Below, in pieces: positions 27,621 to 36,457 of a DNA stretch of 64,000 nt (the first letter of the stretch is position 1; each line of letters starts with the position of its first letter). The stretch is from PCRC01 sp017848435 (GTDB taxonomy: Bacteria > Pseudomonadota > Gammaproteobacteria > Burkholderiales > Burkholderiaceae_C), in contig OZ260072.1 in the NCBI GenBank assembly GCA_965284315.1, positions 2,232,001 through 2,296,000 of the forward strand, written 5' to 3'. The translations under genes were made by a program, and so were the position numbers. Under the pieces are notes generated by a model. It worked only from the letters and a program-made list of their open reading frames with translations. It had not been told where the DNA came from and ran no database searches.

Positions 27621-29051
27621 TCAGGCCAAAGTTCTGACGTCAACAAAGTGCCCATGCACCGCCGCTGCCGCGGCCATGGCCGGGCTGACCAAGTGGGTGC
27701 GGCCACCCGCGCCCTGGCGGCCTTCGAAGTTGCGGTTGCTAGTGGAGGCGCAGCGCTCGCCCGGCTCCAGCCGGTCGGCGTTCATCGCCAGGCACATGGA
27801 GCAGCCGGGTTCGCGCCATTCAAAGCCGGCGGCCTTGAAGATCTCGTGCAGGCCTTCGCGTTCGGCCTGTTCTTTCACCAAGCCGGAGCCTGGCACCACC
27901 AGTGCCAGCTTGATGTTCTTGGCCACTTTCTGACCCAGTTTTTTCACCACGGCGGCGGCTTCGCGCATGTCTTCGATGCGGCTGTTGGTGCAGGAGCCGA
28001 TGAACACCTTGTCGACGAAGATGTCGTCCAGCGCCTTGCCGGGTTGCAGGCCCATGTAGGTCAGCGCACGTTCGATGGCGAGGCGTTTGCCTGGGTCTTT
28101 TTCCTTGTCCGGGTCGGGTACGTGGCCGTCCACGCCCAGCACCATCTCGGGCGATGTGCCCCAGGTGATTTGCGGAATGATGTCGCCAGCATTGAGCACG
28201 ACCACCTGGTCGAAGTGGGCGTCGGCATCGGACTGCAGCGTCTGCCAGTAGGCGACCGCGTGGTCCCACTCGACGCCCGTGGGGGCAAAGGGGCGGCCCT
28301 TGATGTAGGCAATGGTTTTTTCGTCCACCGCCACCAGGCCGGCGCGGGCGCCAGCTTCAATCGCCATGTTGCAGACCGTCATGCGGCCTTCGATGCTCAG
28401 CGCGCGGATGGCGCTGCCACCGAATTCGATGGTGTAGCCGGTACCGCCTGCGGTGCCGATTTTGCCGATGATGGCCAGAACGATGTCCTTGGCGGTGACG
28501 CCACGGCCCAATGTGCCGTCCACCCGCACCAGCATGTTCTTGGCCTTCTTGGCCAGCAGCGTCTGCGTGGCCATGACGTGTTCGACCTCGCTGGTGCCAA
28601 TGCCATGGGCCAGCGCGCCAAATGCGCCGTGGGTGGAGGTGTGCGAGTCGCCGCAGACCACGGTCATGCCAGGCAGGGTGGCGCCGTTTTCAGGGCCAAT
28701 GACGTGCACGATGCCCTGCCGCTTGGACATGAACGGAAAGTAGGCCGCCGAGCCGAACTCGGCGATGTTGCTGTCCAGCGTGGTGATCTGCTCCTTGCTG
28801 ATCGGGTCGGCAATGCCGTCGTAGCCGAGTTCCCAGCCGTTGGTGGGCGTGTTGTGGTCGGCGGTGGCGACGATGGAGCTGATGCGCCAGACCTTGCGGC
28901 CGGCCACGCGCAGGCCTTCAAACGCCTGCGGGCTGGTGACTTCGTGCACCAGGTGCCGGTCGATGTAGAGGATGGCGGTGCCGTCGTCTTCGGTGTGGAC
29001 GACGTGTTCGTCCCACAGCTTGTCGTAAAGGGTGCGTCCCATGGTGGTCAT
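27621..29051 (-). CDS. leuC: 3-Isopropylmalate dehydratase large subunit
   Basis: Iron-sulfur subunit of isopropylmalate isomerase. 476 residues, with the three [4Fe-4S] ligands in VFIGSCTNSRIED and CSMCLAMN, and VCGDSHTSTHGAFGALAHGI. The first ATG is at 29051 (MTTMGRTLYDKLWDEHV); an ATG at 29042 would begin directly at MGRTLYDK, the more usual N-terminus. It is probably the first gene of the leu-asd-trp transcript, since the upstream gltA gene ends in a terminator. Confidence 0.96.
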   Translation of the reverse strand: MTTMGRTLYDKLWDEHVVHTEDDGTAILYIDRHLVHEVTSPQAFEGLRVAGRKVWRISSIVATADHNTPTNGWELGYDGIADPISKEQITTLDSNIAEFGSAAYFPFMSKRQGIVHVIGPENGATLPGMTVVCGDSHTSTHGAFGALAHGIGTSEVEHVMATQTLLAKKAKNMLVRVDGTLGRGVTAKDIVLAIIGKIGTAGGTGYTIEFGGSAIRALSIEGRMTVCNMAIEAGARAGLVAVDEKTIAYIKGRPFAPTGVEWDHAVAYWQTLQSDADAHFDQVVVLNAGDIIPQITWGTSPEMVLGVDGHVPDPDKEKDPGKRLAIERALTYMGLQPGKALDDIFVDKVFIGSCTNSRIEDMREAAAVVKKLGQKVAKNIKLALVVPGSGLVKEQAEREGLHEIFKAAGFEWREPGCSMCLAMNADRLEPGERCASTSNRNFEGRQGAGGRTHLVSPAMAAAAAVHGHFVDVRTLA

Positions 29052-29139
29052 TCCTTGCTAGCCCTCGATTTTAAGCCGTGGGGCGTTTCACGGCTTTGGG
29101 AGGGCTTGGAAACGCTGAAATCGGTGTTGGATGCACTTT

Positions 29140-29202
29140 TTGGCATGAAAACCTGTCCAAGCCTTAGTGAAACCTTGCGGTTCAGCTATCAATACAGAAG
29201 CA
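29140..29202 (-). repeat. Interspersed two-hairpin repeat, copy F
   Basis: On the minus strand it reads TGCTTCTGTATTGATAGC, then TGAACCGCAAGGTTTCACTA and AGGCTT. It lies in the gltA-leuC spacer, right after the gltA terminator and about 90 bp before the leuC start, so it would be part of the leuC leader if the promoter is upstream of it. Confidence 0.75.
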
Positions 29203-29233
29203 AAAAGCCCGCAGGCGCAAACCTGCGGGCTTG
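29201..29233 (-). terminator. Rho-independent terminator of gltA
   Basis: Minus-strand stem AAGCCCGCAGG/CCTGCGGGCTT (arms 29222-29232 and 29205-29215) with a six-base loop, followed by TTTG. It starts about 20 bp after the gltA stop and ends the sdh-gltA transcript. Confidence 0.85.
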
Positions 29234-29252
29234 TGGGCGGGGCCGCAGGGGC

Positions 29253-30563
29253 TCAGCGGGCGCTGAGGGGCTTCACGTCGCGCTTGACCGAACCGCTGAA
29301 CAACTGGCGCGGACGGCCGATCTTGTACTCGGGGTCGCTGATCATCTCGTTCAGCTGGGCAATCCAGCCCACGGTGCGGGCCAGCGCGAAGATCGCGGTG
29401 AACAGCGGCACCGGGATGCCGATGGCGCGCTGCACGATGCCGGAGTAGAAGTCCACGTTGGGGTAGAGCTTGCGCGAGACGAAGTACTCGTCTTCCAAGG
29501 CGATCTTTTCCAGCGCCTTGGCCAGCTTGAACAGCGGGTCGTTTTCCAGACCGAGTTCGGTCAGCACTTCGTTGCAGGTTTCCTGCATCAGCTTGGCGCG
29601 CGGGTCGTAGTTCTTGTAGACGCGGTGGCCAAAACCCATCAGCTTGACGCCGGAGTTCTTGTCCTTGACCTTCTCCATGAACTCGCCGACCTTGCTGACG
29701 CCACCCATCTTCTGGATGTCTTCCAGCATGTTCAGTGCCGCTTCGTTGGCGCCGCCGTGGGCCGGGCCCCAGAGGCAGGCCACGCCGGCTGCGATGGCGG
29801 CAAACGGGTTGGTGCCCGACGAACCGCACAGGCGCACCGTGGAGGTGGAGGCGTTCTGCTCGTGGTCGGCGTGCAGCGTGAAGATGCGGTCGAGCGCGCG
29901 TTCCAGCACCGGGTTGACCTTGTACTCTTCGCACGGTGTGGCAAACATCATGTGCAGGAAGTTGCCGGCGTAGCTCAGGTCGTTCTTCGGGTACATGTAG
30001 GGCTGGCCCACGGTGTACTTGTAGGCCATGGCGACCAGCGTTGGCATCTTCGCGATCAGGCGGATGGCGGCGATTTCGCGGTGCTTCGGGTTGTTGATGT
30101 CGGTGCTGTCGTGGTAGAAGGCCGATAGGGCGCCGACCAAGCCGGTCATGATGGCCATCGGGTGTGCGTCACGGCGGAAACCACGCAGGAAAAACTGCAT
30201 CTGCTCATTGACCATGGTGTGCATGGTCACGCGGTCGGTGAAAGCCTTCTTGCCGGCGGCGTCTGGCAGTTCACCGTACAGCAGCAGGTGACAGGTTTCG
30301 AGGAAGTCGCAGTTGGTGGCCAGCTGTTCAATCGGGTAGCCGCGGTACAGCAGTTCGCCCTTGTCACCGTCGATGTAGGTGATGGCCGACTGGGTCGCTG
30401 CGGTGGACAGGAAACCCGGGTCGTAGGTGAACATGCCGGTCTGGGCATACAGCTTGCGGATGTCGATCACGTCGGGGCCAATGCTGCCGTTGTAGATAGG
30501 CAGTTCAATCGGGGCGCCGCCTTGGCTGAACGACAGGGTGGCTTTGTTTTCCGCAAGTTTCAT
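29253..30563 (-). CDS. gltA: Citrate synthase, type II
   Basis: Condenses acetyl-CoA and oxaloacetate to citrate. 436 residues, the length of the hexameric NADH-sensitive Gram-negative type, with TLHADHEQNASTSTVR (catalytic His region), GFGHRVYKNYDPRAK (second His) and the C-terminal EYKIGRPRQLFSG. It is 73 bp downstream of sdhE and is followed by a strong terminator. Its location in the sdh operon links the first and later TCA-cycle steps. Confidence 0.97.
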   Translation of the reverse strand: MKLAENKATLSFSQGGAPIELPIYNGSIGPDVIDIRKLYAQTGMFTYDPGFLSTAATQSAITYIDGDKGELLYRGYPIEQLATNCDFLETCHLLLYGELPDAAGKKAFTDRVTMHTMVNEQMQFFLRGFRRDAHPMAIMTGLVGALSAFYHDSTDINNPKHREIAAIRLIAKMPTLVAMAYKYTVGQPYMYPKNDLSYAGNFLHMMFATPCEEYKVNPVLERALDRIFTLHADHEQNASTSTVRLCGSSGTNPFAAIAAGVACLWGPAHGGANEAALNMLEDIQKMGGVSKVGEFMEKVKDKNSGVKLMGFGHRVYKNYDPRAKLMQETCNEVLTELGLENDPLFKLAKALEKIALEDEYFVSRKLYPNVDFYSGIVQRAIGIPVPLFTAIFALARTVGWIAQLNEMISDPEYKIGRPRQLFSGSVKRDVKPLSAR

Positions 30564-30636
30564 GGTTCGCTTTCTCTTAGAGTGTGATGCCCGGGGGCAG
30601 AGTCTTGTGTGCCTTTTTGTGCGCTTGACCAGCGCC

Positions 30637-30927
30637 TCAGACGCGCAACATCGCCAGTACTTCCTGAACCTGGATTGTATTGACCACGTCTGACGGTTCC
30701 TTACGCCGAAGCAGCAGGTCCAGCAGGTCGTTGTCCGACAAATCCATCAGTTCATTGAGTCCTTGGGCCTGACCAACGGTCAAGCCAGATTCGTGCCTGG
30801 TAAAAAATTTTTCAATGAACAGGTCGTTTTCCAGCAGGCCACGGCGGCAGCGCCACTTGAGCTTGCTCAAGCTCCGCTCGTCGAGCAGGGCACCGAAATC
30901 GGGCGCTGGAAAAGTCACGTCGCTCAT
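30637..30927 (-). CDS. sdhE: Succinate dehydrogenase flavinylation factor SdhE
   Basis: Small soluble factor that promotes covalent FAD attachment to SdhA. 96 residues with the conserved RGLLE (29-33) in KWRCRRGLLENDLFIEKFF and LMDLSDNDLLDLLLRR. Normal length for the Sdh5/YgfY family. It is placed 5 bp after sdhB, as in many proteobacteria, which supports the functional call. Confidence 0.95.
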   Translation of the reverse strand: MSDVTFPAPDFGALLDERSLSKLKWRCRRGLLENDLFIEKFFTRHESGLTVGQAQGLNELMDLSDNDLLDLLLRRKEPSDVVNTIQVQEVLAMLRV

Positions 30928-30932
30928 GGCAG

Positions 30933-31637
30933 TCAGACGGTGCGCAGCACCATCATTTCCTTGATTTTGCCAATCGCCTTGCTCGGGTTCAAGCCTTTCG
31001 GGCAGACGTCGACGCAGTTCATGATGGTGTGGCAGCGGAACAGGCGGTACGGGTCTTCAAGGTTGTCGAGGCGGGCGGCGGTGTCCTCGTCGCGGCTGTC
31101 GGCAATGAAGCGGTAGGCCTGCAGCAGGCCGGCGGGGCCGACGAACTTGTCCGGGTTCCACCAGAAGCTGGGGCAGCTGGTGGAGCAGCTGGCGCACAGG
31201 ATGCACTCGTACAGGCCGTTCAGCTCTTCGCGCTCTTCCGGCGACTGCAGGCGCTCTTTTTCGGGCGGCACGTTGTCGTTGACGAGGTAAGGCTTGATCG
31301 AGTTGTACTGCGTGAAGAACTGCGTCATGTCGACGATCAGGTCACGCACCACCGGCAGGCCGGGCAGCGGCTTGAGCACGATGGTGCCAGGCAGCGTGCG
31401 CATGTTGGTCAGGCAGGCCAGACCGTTCTTGCCATTGATGTTCATCGCGTCGGAACCGCACACGCCTTCGCGGCAGGAGCGGCGGAACGAGATGGTGGGG
31501 TCCATCGCCTTGAGCTTCATCAGGGCGTCGAGCAGCATGCGTTCGCTGCCGTCCAGCTCGACCTGCAGGGTCTGCATGTAGGGCTTGGCGTCCTTGTCCG
31601 GGTCGTAGCGGTAGATCTGGAAAGTGCGTAGGGTCAT
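30933..31637 (-). CDS. sdhB: Succinate dehydrogenase iron-sulfur subunit
   Basis: Electron-transfer subunit of complex II. 234 residues: the plant-type [2Fe-2S] site is in RRSCREGVCGSDAMNINGKN, and the [4Fe-4S] and [3Fe-4S] sites in CILCASCSTSCPSFWW and CHTIMNCVDVCPKGLNP. All expected Cys are present. It lies 34 bp after sdhA and 5 bp before sdhE. Confidence 0.97.
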   Translation of the reverse strand: MTLRTFQIYRYDPDKDAKPYMQTLQVELDGSERMLLDALMKLKAMDPTISFRRSCREGVCGSDAMNINGKNGLACLTNMRTLPGTIVLKPLPGLPVVRDLIVDMTQFFTQYNSIKPYLVNDNVPPEKERLQSPEEREELNGLYECILCASCSTSCPSFWWNPDKFVGPAGLLQAYRFIADSRDEDTAARLDNLEDPYRLFRCHTIMNCVDVCPKGLNPSKAIGKIKEMMVLRTV

Positions 31638-31671
31638 GGTGGGCTCCGAATTCAGTGGGGTGTGGCAGGTC

Positions 31672-33462
31672 TCAGAACGAGCGGACCTTGAGCGGAACGG
31701 ATTCCACCGTCAGCGGCTTCATCTGCACGGGCTTGTAGGCCAGGCGGTTGCCTTCGCTGTACCACAGCGTGTGTTTGTGCCAGTCGGTGTCGTTGCGGCC
31801 ATTCGGGTGGGCAGGCGTGTCACCGTAGTCGTCCACCGTGTGGGCGCCGCGGCTTTCGTGGCGGGCGGCGGCCGAGACGATGGTCGCCTGCGCCGACTCG
31901 ATCAGGTTTTCCACTTCCAGCGCCTCGATGCGGGCGGTGTTGAACACCTTTGACTTGTCTTTCAGGCCAATCGCGTCCACGCGCTGGCGCAGTTCGGCGA
32001 TCTTGACCACGCCTTCGTCCATGCTCTTCTGGGTGCGGAACACGCCGGCGTGCTGCTGCATTGCCGAGCGGATGTCGTTGGCCACGTCCTGGGCGTATTC
32101 GCCGTTGGTGGCGTTGTCGAGGCGGTTGATGCGTGCCAGCGTGCGGTCGGCGGCGTCTGCCGGCAGTGGCTTGTGGGTTTTGTTCTTGTCGTTGAATTCG
32201 ACGATGTGGTTGCCGGCAGCGCGGCCAAACACCAGCAGGTCGAGCAGCGAGTTGGTGCCCAGACGGTTGGCACCGTGCACGCTGACGCAGGAGCACTCGC
32301 CTACCGCGTACAGGCCGTTGATGACCTCGTTGTGCACGCTGCCGTTGGGTACCACCACCTGGCCGTGGATGTTGGTCGGGATGCCGCCCATCTGGTAATG
32401 GATGGTGGGCACCACGGGAATCGGCTCGCGGGTGATGTCGACGTTGGCGAAGTTGTGGCCAATCTCGAACACCGAGGGCAGGCGCTTCATGATGGTGTCG
32501 GCACCGAGGTGGTCGAGCTTCAGCAGCACATAGTCCTTGTTCGGACCGCAGCCACGGCCTTCCTTGATTTCCTGGTCCATGCAGCGGGACACGAAGTCGC
32601 GCGGGGCCAGGTCTTTCAGCGTGGGTGCATAACGCTCCATGAAGCGCTCGCCGTTGCTGTTCAGCAGAATCGCGCCTTCGCCACGGCAGCCTTCGGTCAG
32701 CAGCACGCCAGCACCGGCCACGCCGGTCGGGTGGAACTGCCAGAATTCCATGTCTTCCAGCGGAATGCCGGCACGTGCCGCCAGACCCAGGCCGTCGCCG
32801 GTGTTGATGAAGGCGTTGGTGGACGCTGCGAAGATGCGGCCGGCACCACCGGTGGCCAGCAGCACGGTCTTGGCCTGCAGGATGTGCACGTCACCGGTTT
32901 CCATTTCGATGGCGGTCACGCCCACCACGTCGCCGTCCGCGTCGCGGATCAGGTCTTGCGCCATCCACTCGACGAAGAAGCTGGTCTTGGCCTTGACGTT
33001 CTGCTGGTACAGCGTGTGCAGCATCGCGTGGCCGGTGCGGTCGGCAGCGGCGCAGGCGCGCTCCACGGCCTTCTCGCCGTAGTTGGCGGTGTGGCCACCG
33101 AACGGGCGCTGGTAGATGGTGCCGTCGGGGTTGCGGTCGAACGGCATGCCCATGTGCTCCAGGTCGTACACGACCTTGGGTGCTTCACGGCACATGAACT
33201 CGATGGCGTCCTGGTCACCGAGCCAGTCGGAGCCCTTGATGGTGTCGTAAAAATGGTAGTGCCAGTTGTCCTCGTTCATGTTGCCGAGCGAGGCGCCAAT
33301 GCCGCCCTGGGCTGCCACGGTGTGCGAGCGGGTCGGGAACACTTTGGACAGCACGGCCACGTTCAGGCCGGCACGTGCCAGCTGCAGCGAGGCGCGCATG
33401 CCGGAGCCGCCGGCGCCGACGATGACAACGTCGAACTTGCGCTTGGTTACGGAGTAAGTCAT
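31672..33462 (-). CDS. sdhA: Succinate dehydrogenase flavoprotein subunit
   Basis: Catalytic subunit of complex II, oxidising succinate to fumarate. 596 residues with the FAD-binding IVGAGGSGMRASLQLARAGL, the flavinylated His47 in RSHTVAAQGGIGASLGN, and the substrate-site region GCRGEGAILLNSNGERFMER. It sits 55 bp after sdhD. The dedicated flavinylation factor SdhE is encoded in the same operon. Confidence 0.97.
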   Translation of the reverse strand: MTYSVTKRKFDVVIVGAGGSGMRASLQLARAGLNVAVLSKVFPTRSHTVAAQGGIGASLGNMNEDNWHYHFYDTIKGSDWLGDQDAIEFMCREAPKVVYDLEHMGMPFDRNPDGTIYQRPFGGHTANYGEKAVERACAAADRTGHAMLHTLYQQNVKAKTSFFVEWMAQDLIRDADGDVVGVTAIEMETGDVHILQAKTVLLATGGAGRIFAASTNAFINTGDGLGLAARAGIPLEDMEFWQFHPTGVAGAGVLLTEGCRGEGAILLNSNGERFMERYAPTLKDLAPRDFVSRCMDQEIKEGRGCGPNKDYVLLKLDHLGADTIMKRLPSVFEIGHNFANVDITREPIPVVPTIHYQMGGIPTNIHGQVVVPNGSVHNEVINGLYAVGECSCVSVHGANRLGTNSLLDLLVFGRAAGNHIVEFNDKNKTHKPLPADAADRTLARINRLDNATNGEYAQDVANDIRSAMQQHAGVFRTQKSMDEGVVKIAELRQRVDAIGLKDKSKVFNTARIEALEVENLIESAQATIVSAAARHESRGAHTVDDYGDTPAHPNGRNDTDWHKHTLWYSEGNRLAYKPVQMKPLTVESVPLKVRSF

Positions 33463-33517
33463 GGGGAAACAGCCTGTGAAATGAAACTTGCGTCAGCAGC
33501 CGAAAATGCGGCCAGGG

Positions 33518-33883
33518 TCAGATGCGCCACAGCACCTGGATGGACCAGCCGGCGCAGCCGACGAGCCAGACGATGGTGCCGATTTCGAGCGAAAGGCGCA
33601 GCCAGACGGGCTTGATGTAGTCCATCCAGATGTCGCGCATGCCGACCCACACGTGGTACAGCAGGGCGACAATGACCACGAAGGTCAGCACTTTCATCCA
33701 CTGGGCTGCGAAGATGCCGGCCCACTTGTCGTAGCCGATCGGGCCGCTGGTGAAGATCACCTGGCCCAGCACCAGCAGGGTAAAAAGCGCCATCAGGGCG
33801 GCCGTGACGCGCTGGCTGAGCCAGTCCCGCAGACCGTAATGTGCGCCGACCACAATGCGCTTTGCGCCGTAATTCACTGCCAT
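33518..33883 (-). CDS. sdhD: Succinate dehydrogenase membrane anchor subunit
   Basis: 121 residues with three membrane helices (about 25-45, 62-82 and 97-118). YHVWVGMRDIWMDYIKPVW is the SdhD-type motif with the haem/quinone-site His. It anchors SdhAB to the inner membrane with SdhC. It is 43 bp after sdhC on the same strand. Confidence 0.93.
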   Translation of the reverse strand: MAVNYGAKRIVVGAHYGLRDWLSQRVTAALMALFTLLVLGQVIFTSGPIGYDKWAGIFAAQWMKVLTFVVIVALLYHVWVGMRDIWMDYIKPVWLRLSLEIGTIVWLVGCAGWSIQVLWRI

Positions 33884-33926
33884 GTCAGTTGTCCATTCAA
33901 ATTAGTTGGGGTGACCGGGGTGGGGG

Positions 33927-34358
33927 TCAGTAAATGCCAAACAGCTTGGCGCCCAGTGCCAGCGTGATCAGGGTGCCGGTTGCCAGCGTGAAGAGCGCGG
34001 AGCTTTTGCCGAATTCCTTGCTCACTGCGTGGTTCACGTCCATCCACAAATGGCGCAGGCCGGCAATGAAGTGGTGCACAAATGCCCAGATCAGCCCCAG
34101 TGCCACCAGCTTCCACAACACGCCTGGGATGCCAAGCATGCCCACGTTGAACGCGGCCTTGAAACTTTCAAACGAGATTTCCGACGACAGCGAGGTGTCG
34201 AACATCCAGATGATGAAGGGCATCAGCAGGAACATGATGGCGCCGCTGATGCGGTGCAGGATGGACACAATGCCGGCTGGGGGCAGGCGGTAGGTCGTCA
34301 GGTCTTTGAAGGCGTTGATGTTGCGGAACTCGGGCCGCTTTTTGGCTGGGGTGCTCAT
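33927..34358 (-). CDS. sdhC: Succinate dehydrogenase cytochrome b556 subunit
   Basis: 143 residues with three membrane helices. The N-terminal RPEFRNINAFKDLTTYRLPPAG region precedes SILHRISGAIMFLLMPFIIW, the SdhC signature (Ser and Arg of the quinone site), and WAFVHHFIAGLRHLWMDV supplies the haem His. It is the first gene of the sdhCDAB-sdhE-gltA operon. Confidence 0.94.
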   Translation of the reverse strand: MSTPAKKRPEFRNINAFKDLTTYRLPPAGIVSILHRISGAIMFLLMPFIIWMFDTSLSSEISFESFKAAFNVGMLGIPGVLWKLVALGLIWAFVHHFIAGLRHLWMDVNHAVSKEFGKSSALFTLATGTLITLALGAKLFGIY

Positions 34359-34455
34359 GGTGGCTTTCGGTGGTGTAACTGCGTTGTAACTTTTTGTTCT
34401 AAGCGGATTTTATTGCAACGCAACAAGCTGACGACACGCTGGCAAACAATCGTTG

Positions 34456-34471
34456 ACCTGACCAGTCAGGT
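34456..34471. promoter_or_regulatory. 16-bp dyad between gntR and sdhC
   Basis: ACCTGAC-CA-GTCAGGT is a perfect inverted repeat with 7-bp arms, in the 137-bp spacer between the gntR stop and the sdhC start. It could be an operator for sdhC transcription or part of the gntR 3' end; no T-run follows on the minus strand, so an intrinsic terminator is less likely. A TGTAACT direct repeat (two copies, 4 bp apart) lies nearer the sdhC start. Confidence 0.45.
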
Positions 34472-34495
34472 TGCCAGTGTGGTGGGGCAGACACA

Positions 34496-35278
34496 TCAGC
34501 TCAGCTCGTTGCGGTAATGGTGGGTGGCGGTATGGTACAGACCACGGCGCAGTTCCATGGGCACGTCGTTGTAGGTGTAGGCAATGCGTTCCACGCTCAG
34601 CAGTGGGGTGGTGGGGTCGACCTTCAGCAGTTCAGCCTGCTGCGCATCGGGCAGCACGGCGCGGATCTTTTCTTCGGCCCGCACCATGCGCACGCCGAAT
34701 TCGGCCTCGAACATCGCGTACATCGGGCCGCGGTGTTCGCTGAGCCGCTCTGCCGTCAGGCCCTTGAACGGGCCGCCGGGCAGCCACAGGTCTTCCAGAA
34801 TGGTGGGCATGCCCGCAAATGACAGCACACGGCCGACCTGCAGCACCGGGTCGCCGGAGCGCAGGCCAAGCGCCCGTGCCACGTCGGCCGAGGCGCGCTG
34901 GCGCTTGCAGTCGACGATGCGGCGTTCGGCAGGCCCTTCGCTGTTGACATCGCCGGTGTCGGGAATCAGTTTCAGGAAGCGGTACTGGACCTGGCGTTCG
35001 GCGTGGGTGGCCACGAAGGTGCCCTTGCCCTGGCGGCGCTGCACCAGGTTTTCGGCGGCCAGTTCGTCAATTGCCTTGCGCACGGTGCCCTGGCTGACAC
35101 GGTAGCGTGCTGCGAGGTCCATTTCGCTGGGAATGGCCTCGCCCGGTTTCCATTCGCCGGCCTGCAGGCTGTGCAGGATCAGGCTTTTGATCTGCTGGTA
35201 CAGCGGGCTGAACGCCGGTGCCGCAGGCTCGGTGCCGTTGGCTGTGGGATCCGGCGCGGAGGGGGGCGTGGCGGCCAT
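34496..35278 (-). CDS. GntR-family (HutC/UTRA) transcriptional regulator
   Basis: 260 residues: N-terminal winged helix-turn-helix (about 25-90) with SEMDLAARYRVSQGTVRKAI and QRRQGKGTFVATH, then a UTRA effector domain (about 105-255, PVLQVGRVLSFAGMPTILED, FGVRMVRAEEKI). It is divergent from mdh and upstream of sdhCDAB, and its own predicted promoter contains the palindrome TCTTATATAAGA between -35 and -10. It therefore probably represses itself and may control mdh and the sdh genes (inference). The effector is unknown; a TCA-cycle acid is plausible from context. Confidence 0.9.
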   Translation of the reverse strand: MAATPPSAPDPTANGTEPAAPAFSPLYQQIKSLILHSLQAGEWKPGEAIPSEMDLAARYRVSQGTVRKAIDELAAENLVQRRQGKGTFVATHAERQVQYRFLKLIPDTGDVNSEGPAERRIVDCKRQRASADVARALGLRSGDPVLQVGRVLSFAGMPTILEDLWLPGGPFKGLTAERLSEHRGPMYAMFEAEFGVRMVRAEEKIRAVLPDAQQAELLKVDPTTPLLSVERIAYTYNDVPMELRRGLYHTATHHYRNELS

Positions 35279-35313
35279 GGGTGGTGGGTGTGGCGTGCGT
35301 TGCGTTTCGGTGA

Positions 35314-35341
35314 ATCATATCTTATATAAGACATAAGACAA
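35314..35341 (-). promoter_or_regulatory. gntR promoter with embedded palindromic operator
   Basis: On the minus strand TTGTCT (35336-35341) and TATGAT (35314-35319) are separated by 16 bp. The spacer starts with the perfect 12-bp palindrome TCTTATATAAGA at 35320-35331, followed by another half-site-like ACATAAGAC. This is the geometry of an autorepression operator. Confidence 0.65.
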
Positions 35342-35342
35342 A

Positions 35343-35372
35343 TTGACTTCCTAGGGTTTTCGCGGGTAAACT
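35343..35372 (+). promoter_or_regulatory. mdh: Candidate mdh promoter
   Basis: TTGACT at 35343-35348 and TAAACT at 35367-35372 with an 18-bp spacer, 83 bp before the mdh ATG. The -10 match is modest. The palindromic operator of the divergent gntR promoter ends 11 bp upstream of the -35 box, so a bound regulator could affect both directions. Confidence 0.45.
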
Positions 35373-35454
35373 CCAAGGCTGTCAGCGCGCGACCCACAGG
35401 GACTGCAAACCGGGGTTGCCGGTACCGTTTTTCAAACCCTCTGGAGTTCCTGCT

Positions 35455-36441
35455 ATGAGCAAAAAGCCTGTTCGCGTCGCTGTTACCGGTGCCGCCGGTC
35501 AGATCGGTTACGCCCTGTTGTTCCGCATCGCTTCCGGCGAAATGCTGGGCAAGGACCAGCCCGTCATCCTGCAACTGCTGGAAGTGCCTGTCGAAGGCCC
35601 GCAGAAGGCGCTCAAGGGCGTGATGATGGAGCTCGACGACTGCGCTTTCCCGCTGCTGGTCGGCATGGAAGCCCACAGCGACCCAATGACCGCTTTCAAG
35701 GACACCGACTACGCCCTGCTGGTCGGCTCGCGTCCCCGCGGTCCCGGCATGGAACGTGCCGAGCTGCTGGCCGTCAACGGCGCCATCTTCACTGCCCAGG
35801 GCAAGGCCCTGAACGCCGTGGCTTCGCGCAACGTCAAGGTGCTTGTGGTCGGCAACCCTGCCAACACCAACGCCTACATCGCCATGAAGTCGGCCCCTGA
35901 CCTGCCACGCAAAAACTTCACCGCCATGTTGCGTCTGGACCACAACCGCGCGGCTTCGCAAATCGCCGCCAAGACCGGCAAGCCGGTGTCGTCGATTGAA
36001 AAGCTCACCGTCTGGGGCAACCACTCGCCCACCATGTACGCCGACTACCGCTTTGCCACCATCAACGGCGAAAGCGTCGCCAAGATGATCAACGACCAGG
36101 TCTGGAACGCCGACACCTTCCTGCCCACCGTCGGCAAGCGCGGTGCCGCCATCATTGAAGCCCGCGGTGTGTCGTCGGCTGCTTCGGCCGCCAATGCCGC
36201 CATCGACCACATGCGCGACTGGGCACTGGGCACCAACGGCAAATGGGTCACCATGGGCATTCCGTCGGACGGCCAGTACGGCATTCCGAAAGACACCATG
36301 TTCGGCTTCCCCGTCACCTGCGAAGGCGGCGAGTACAAGCTGGTTGAAGGCCTGGAGATTGACGCATTCAGCCAGGAACGCATCAACAAGACCCTGGCAG
36401 AGTTGCAGGGCGAGCAAGACGGCGTCAAGCACCTGCTGTAA
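35455..36441 (+). CDS. mdh: Malate dehydrogenase
   Basis: Interconverts malate and oxaloacetate with NAD in the TCA cycle. 328 residues with VTGAAGQIGYALLFRIASGE (NAD binding), NPANTNAYIAMK, the catalytic pair around LRLDHNRA and WGNHSPTMYAD. This is the cytosolic-type MDH found across Burkholderiales, not the shorter enterobacterial type. I chose the ATG at 35455 after TCTGGAGTTCCTGCT; an upstream in-frame start would add 13 unconserved residues. Confidence 0.97.
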   Translation: MSKKPVRVAVTGAAGQIGYALLFRIASGEMLGKDQPVILQLLEVPVEGPQKALKGVMMELDDCAFPLLVGMEAHSDPMTAFKDTDYALLVGSRPRGPGMERAELLAVNGAIFTAQGKALNAVASRNVKVLVVGNPANTNAYIAMKSAPDLPRKNFTAMLRLDHNRAASQIAAKTGKPVSSIEKLTVWGNHSPTMYADYRFATINGESVAKMINDQVWNADTFLPTVGKRGAAIIEARGVSSAASAANAAIDHMRDWALGTNGKWVTMGIPSDGQYGIPKDTMFGFPVTCEGGEYKLVEGLEIDAFSQERINKTLAELQGEQDGVKHLL

Positions 36442-36457
36442 GCCGGACTGGACAAGA

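Noticed and set aside
26832..30128. 1098-codon open frame on the plus strand opposite leuD, leuC and gltA
   Set aside because: It lies antisense to three certain genes, has the His/Val/Gln-rich composition of a reversed GC-rich coding frame and no recognisable domain.
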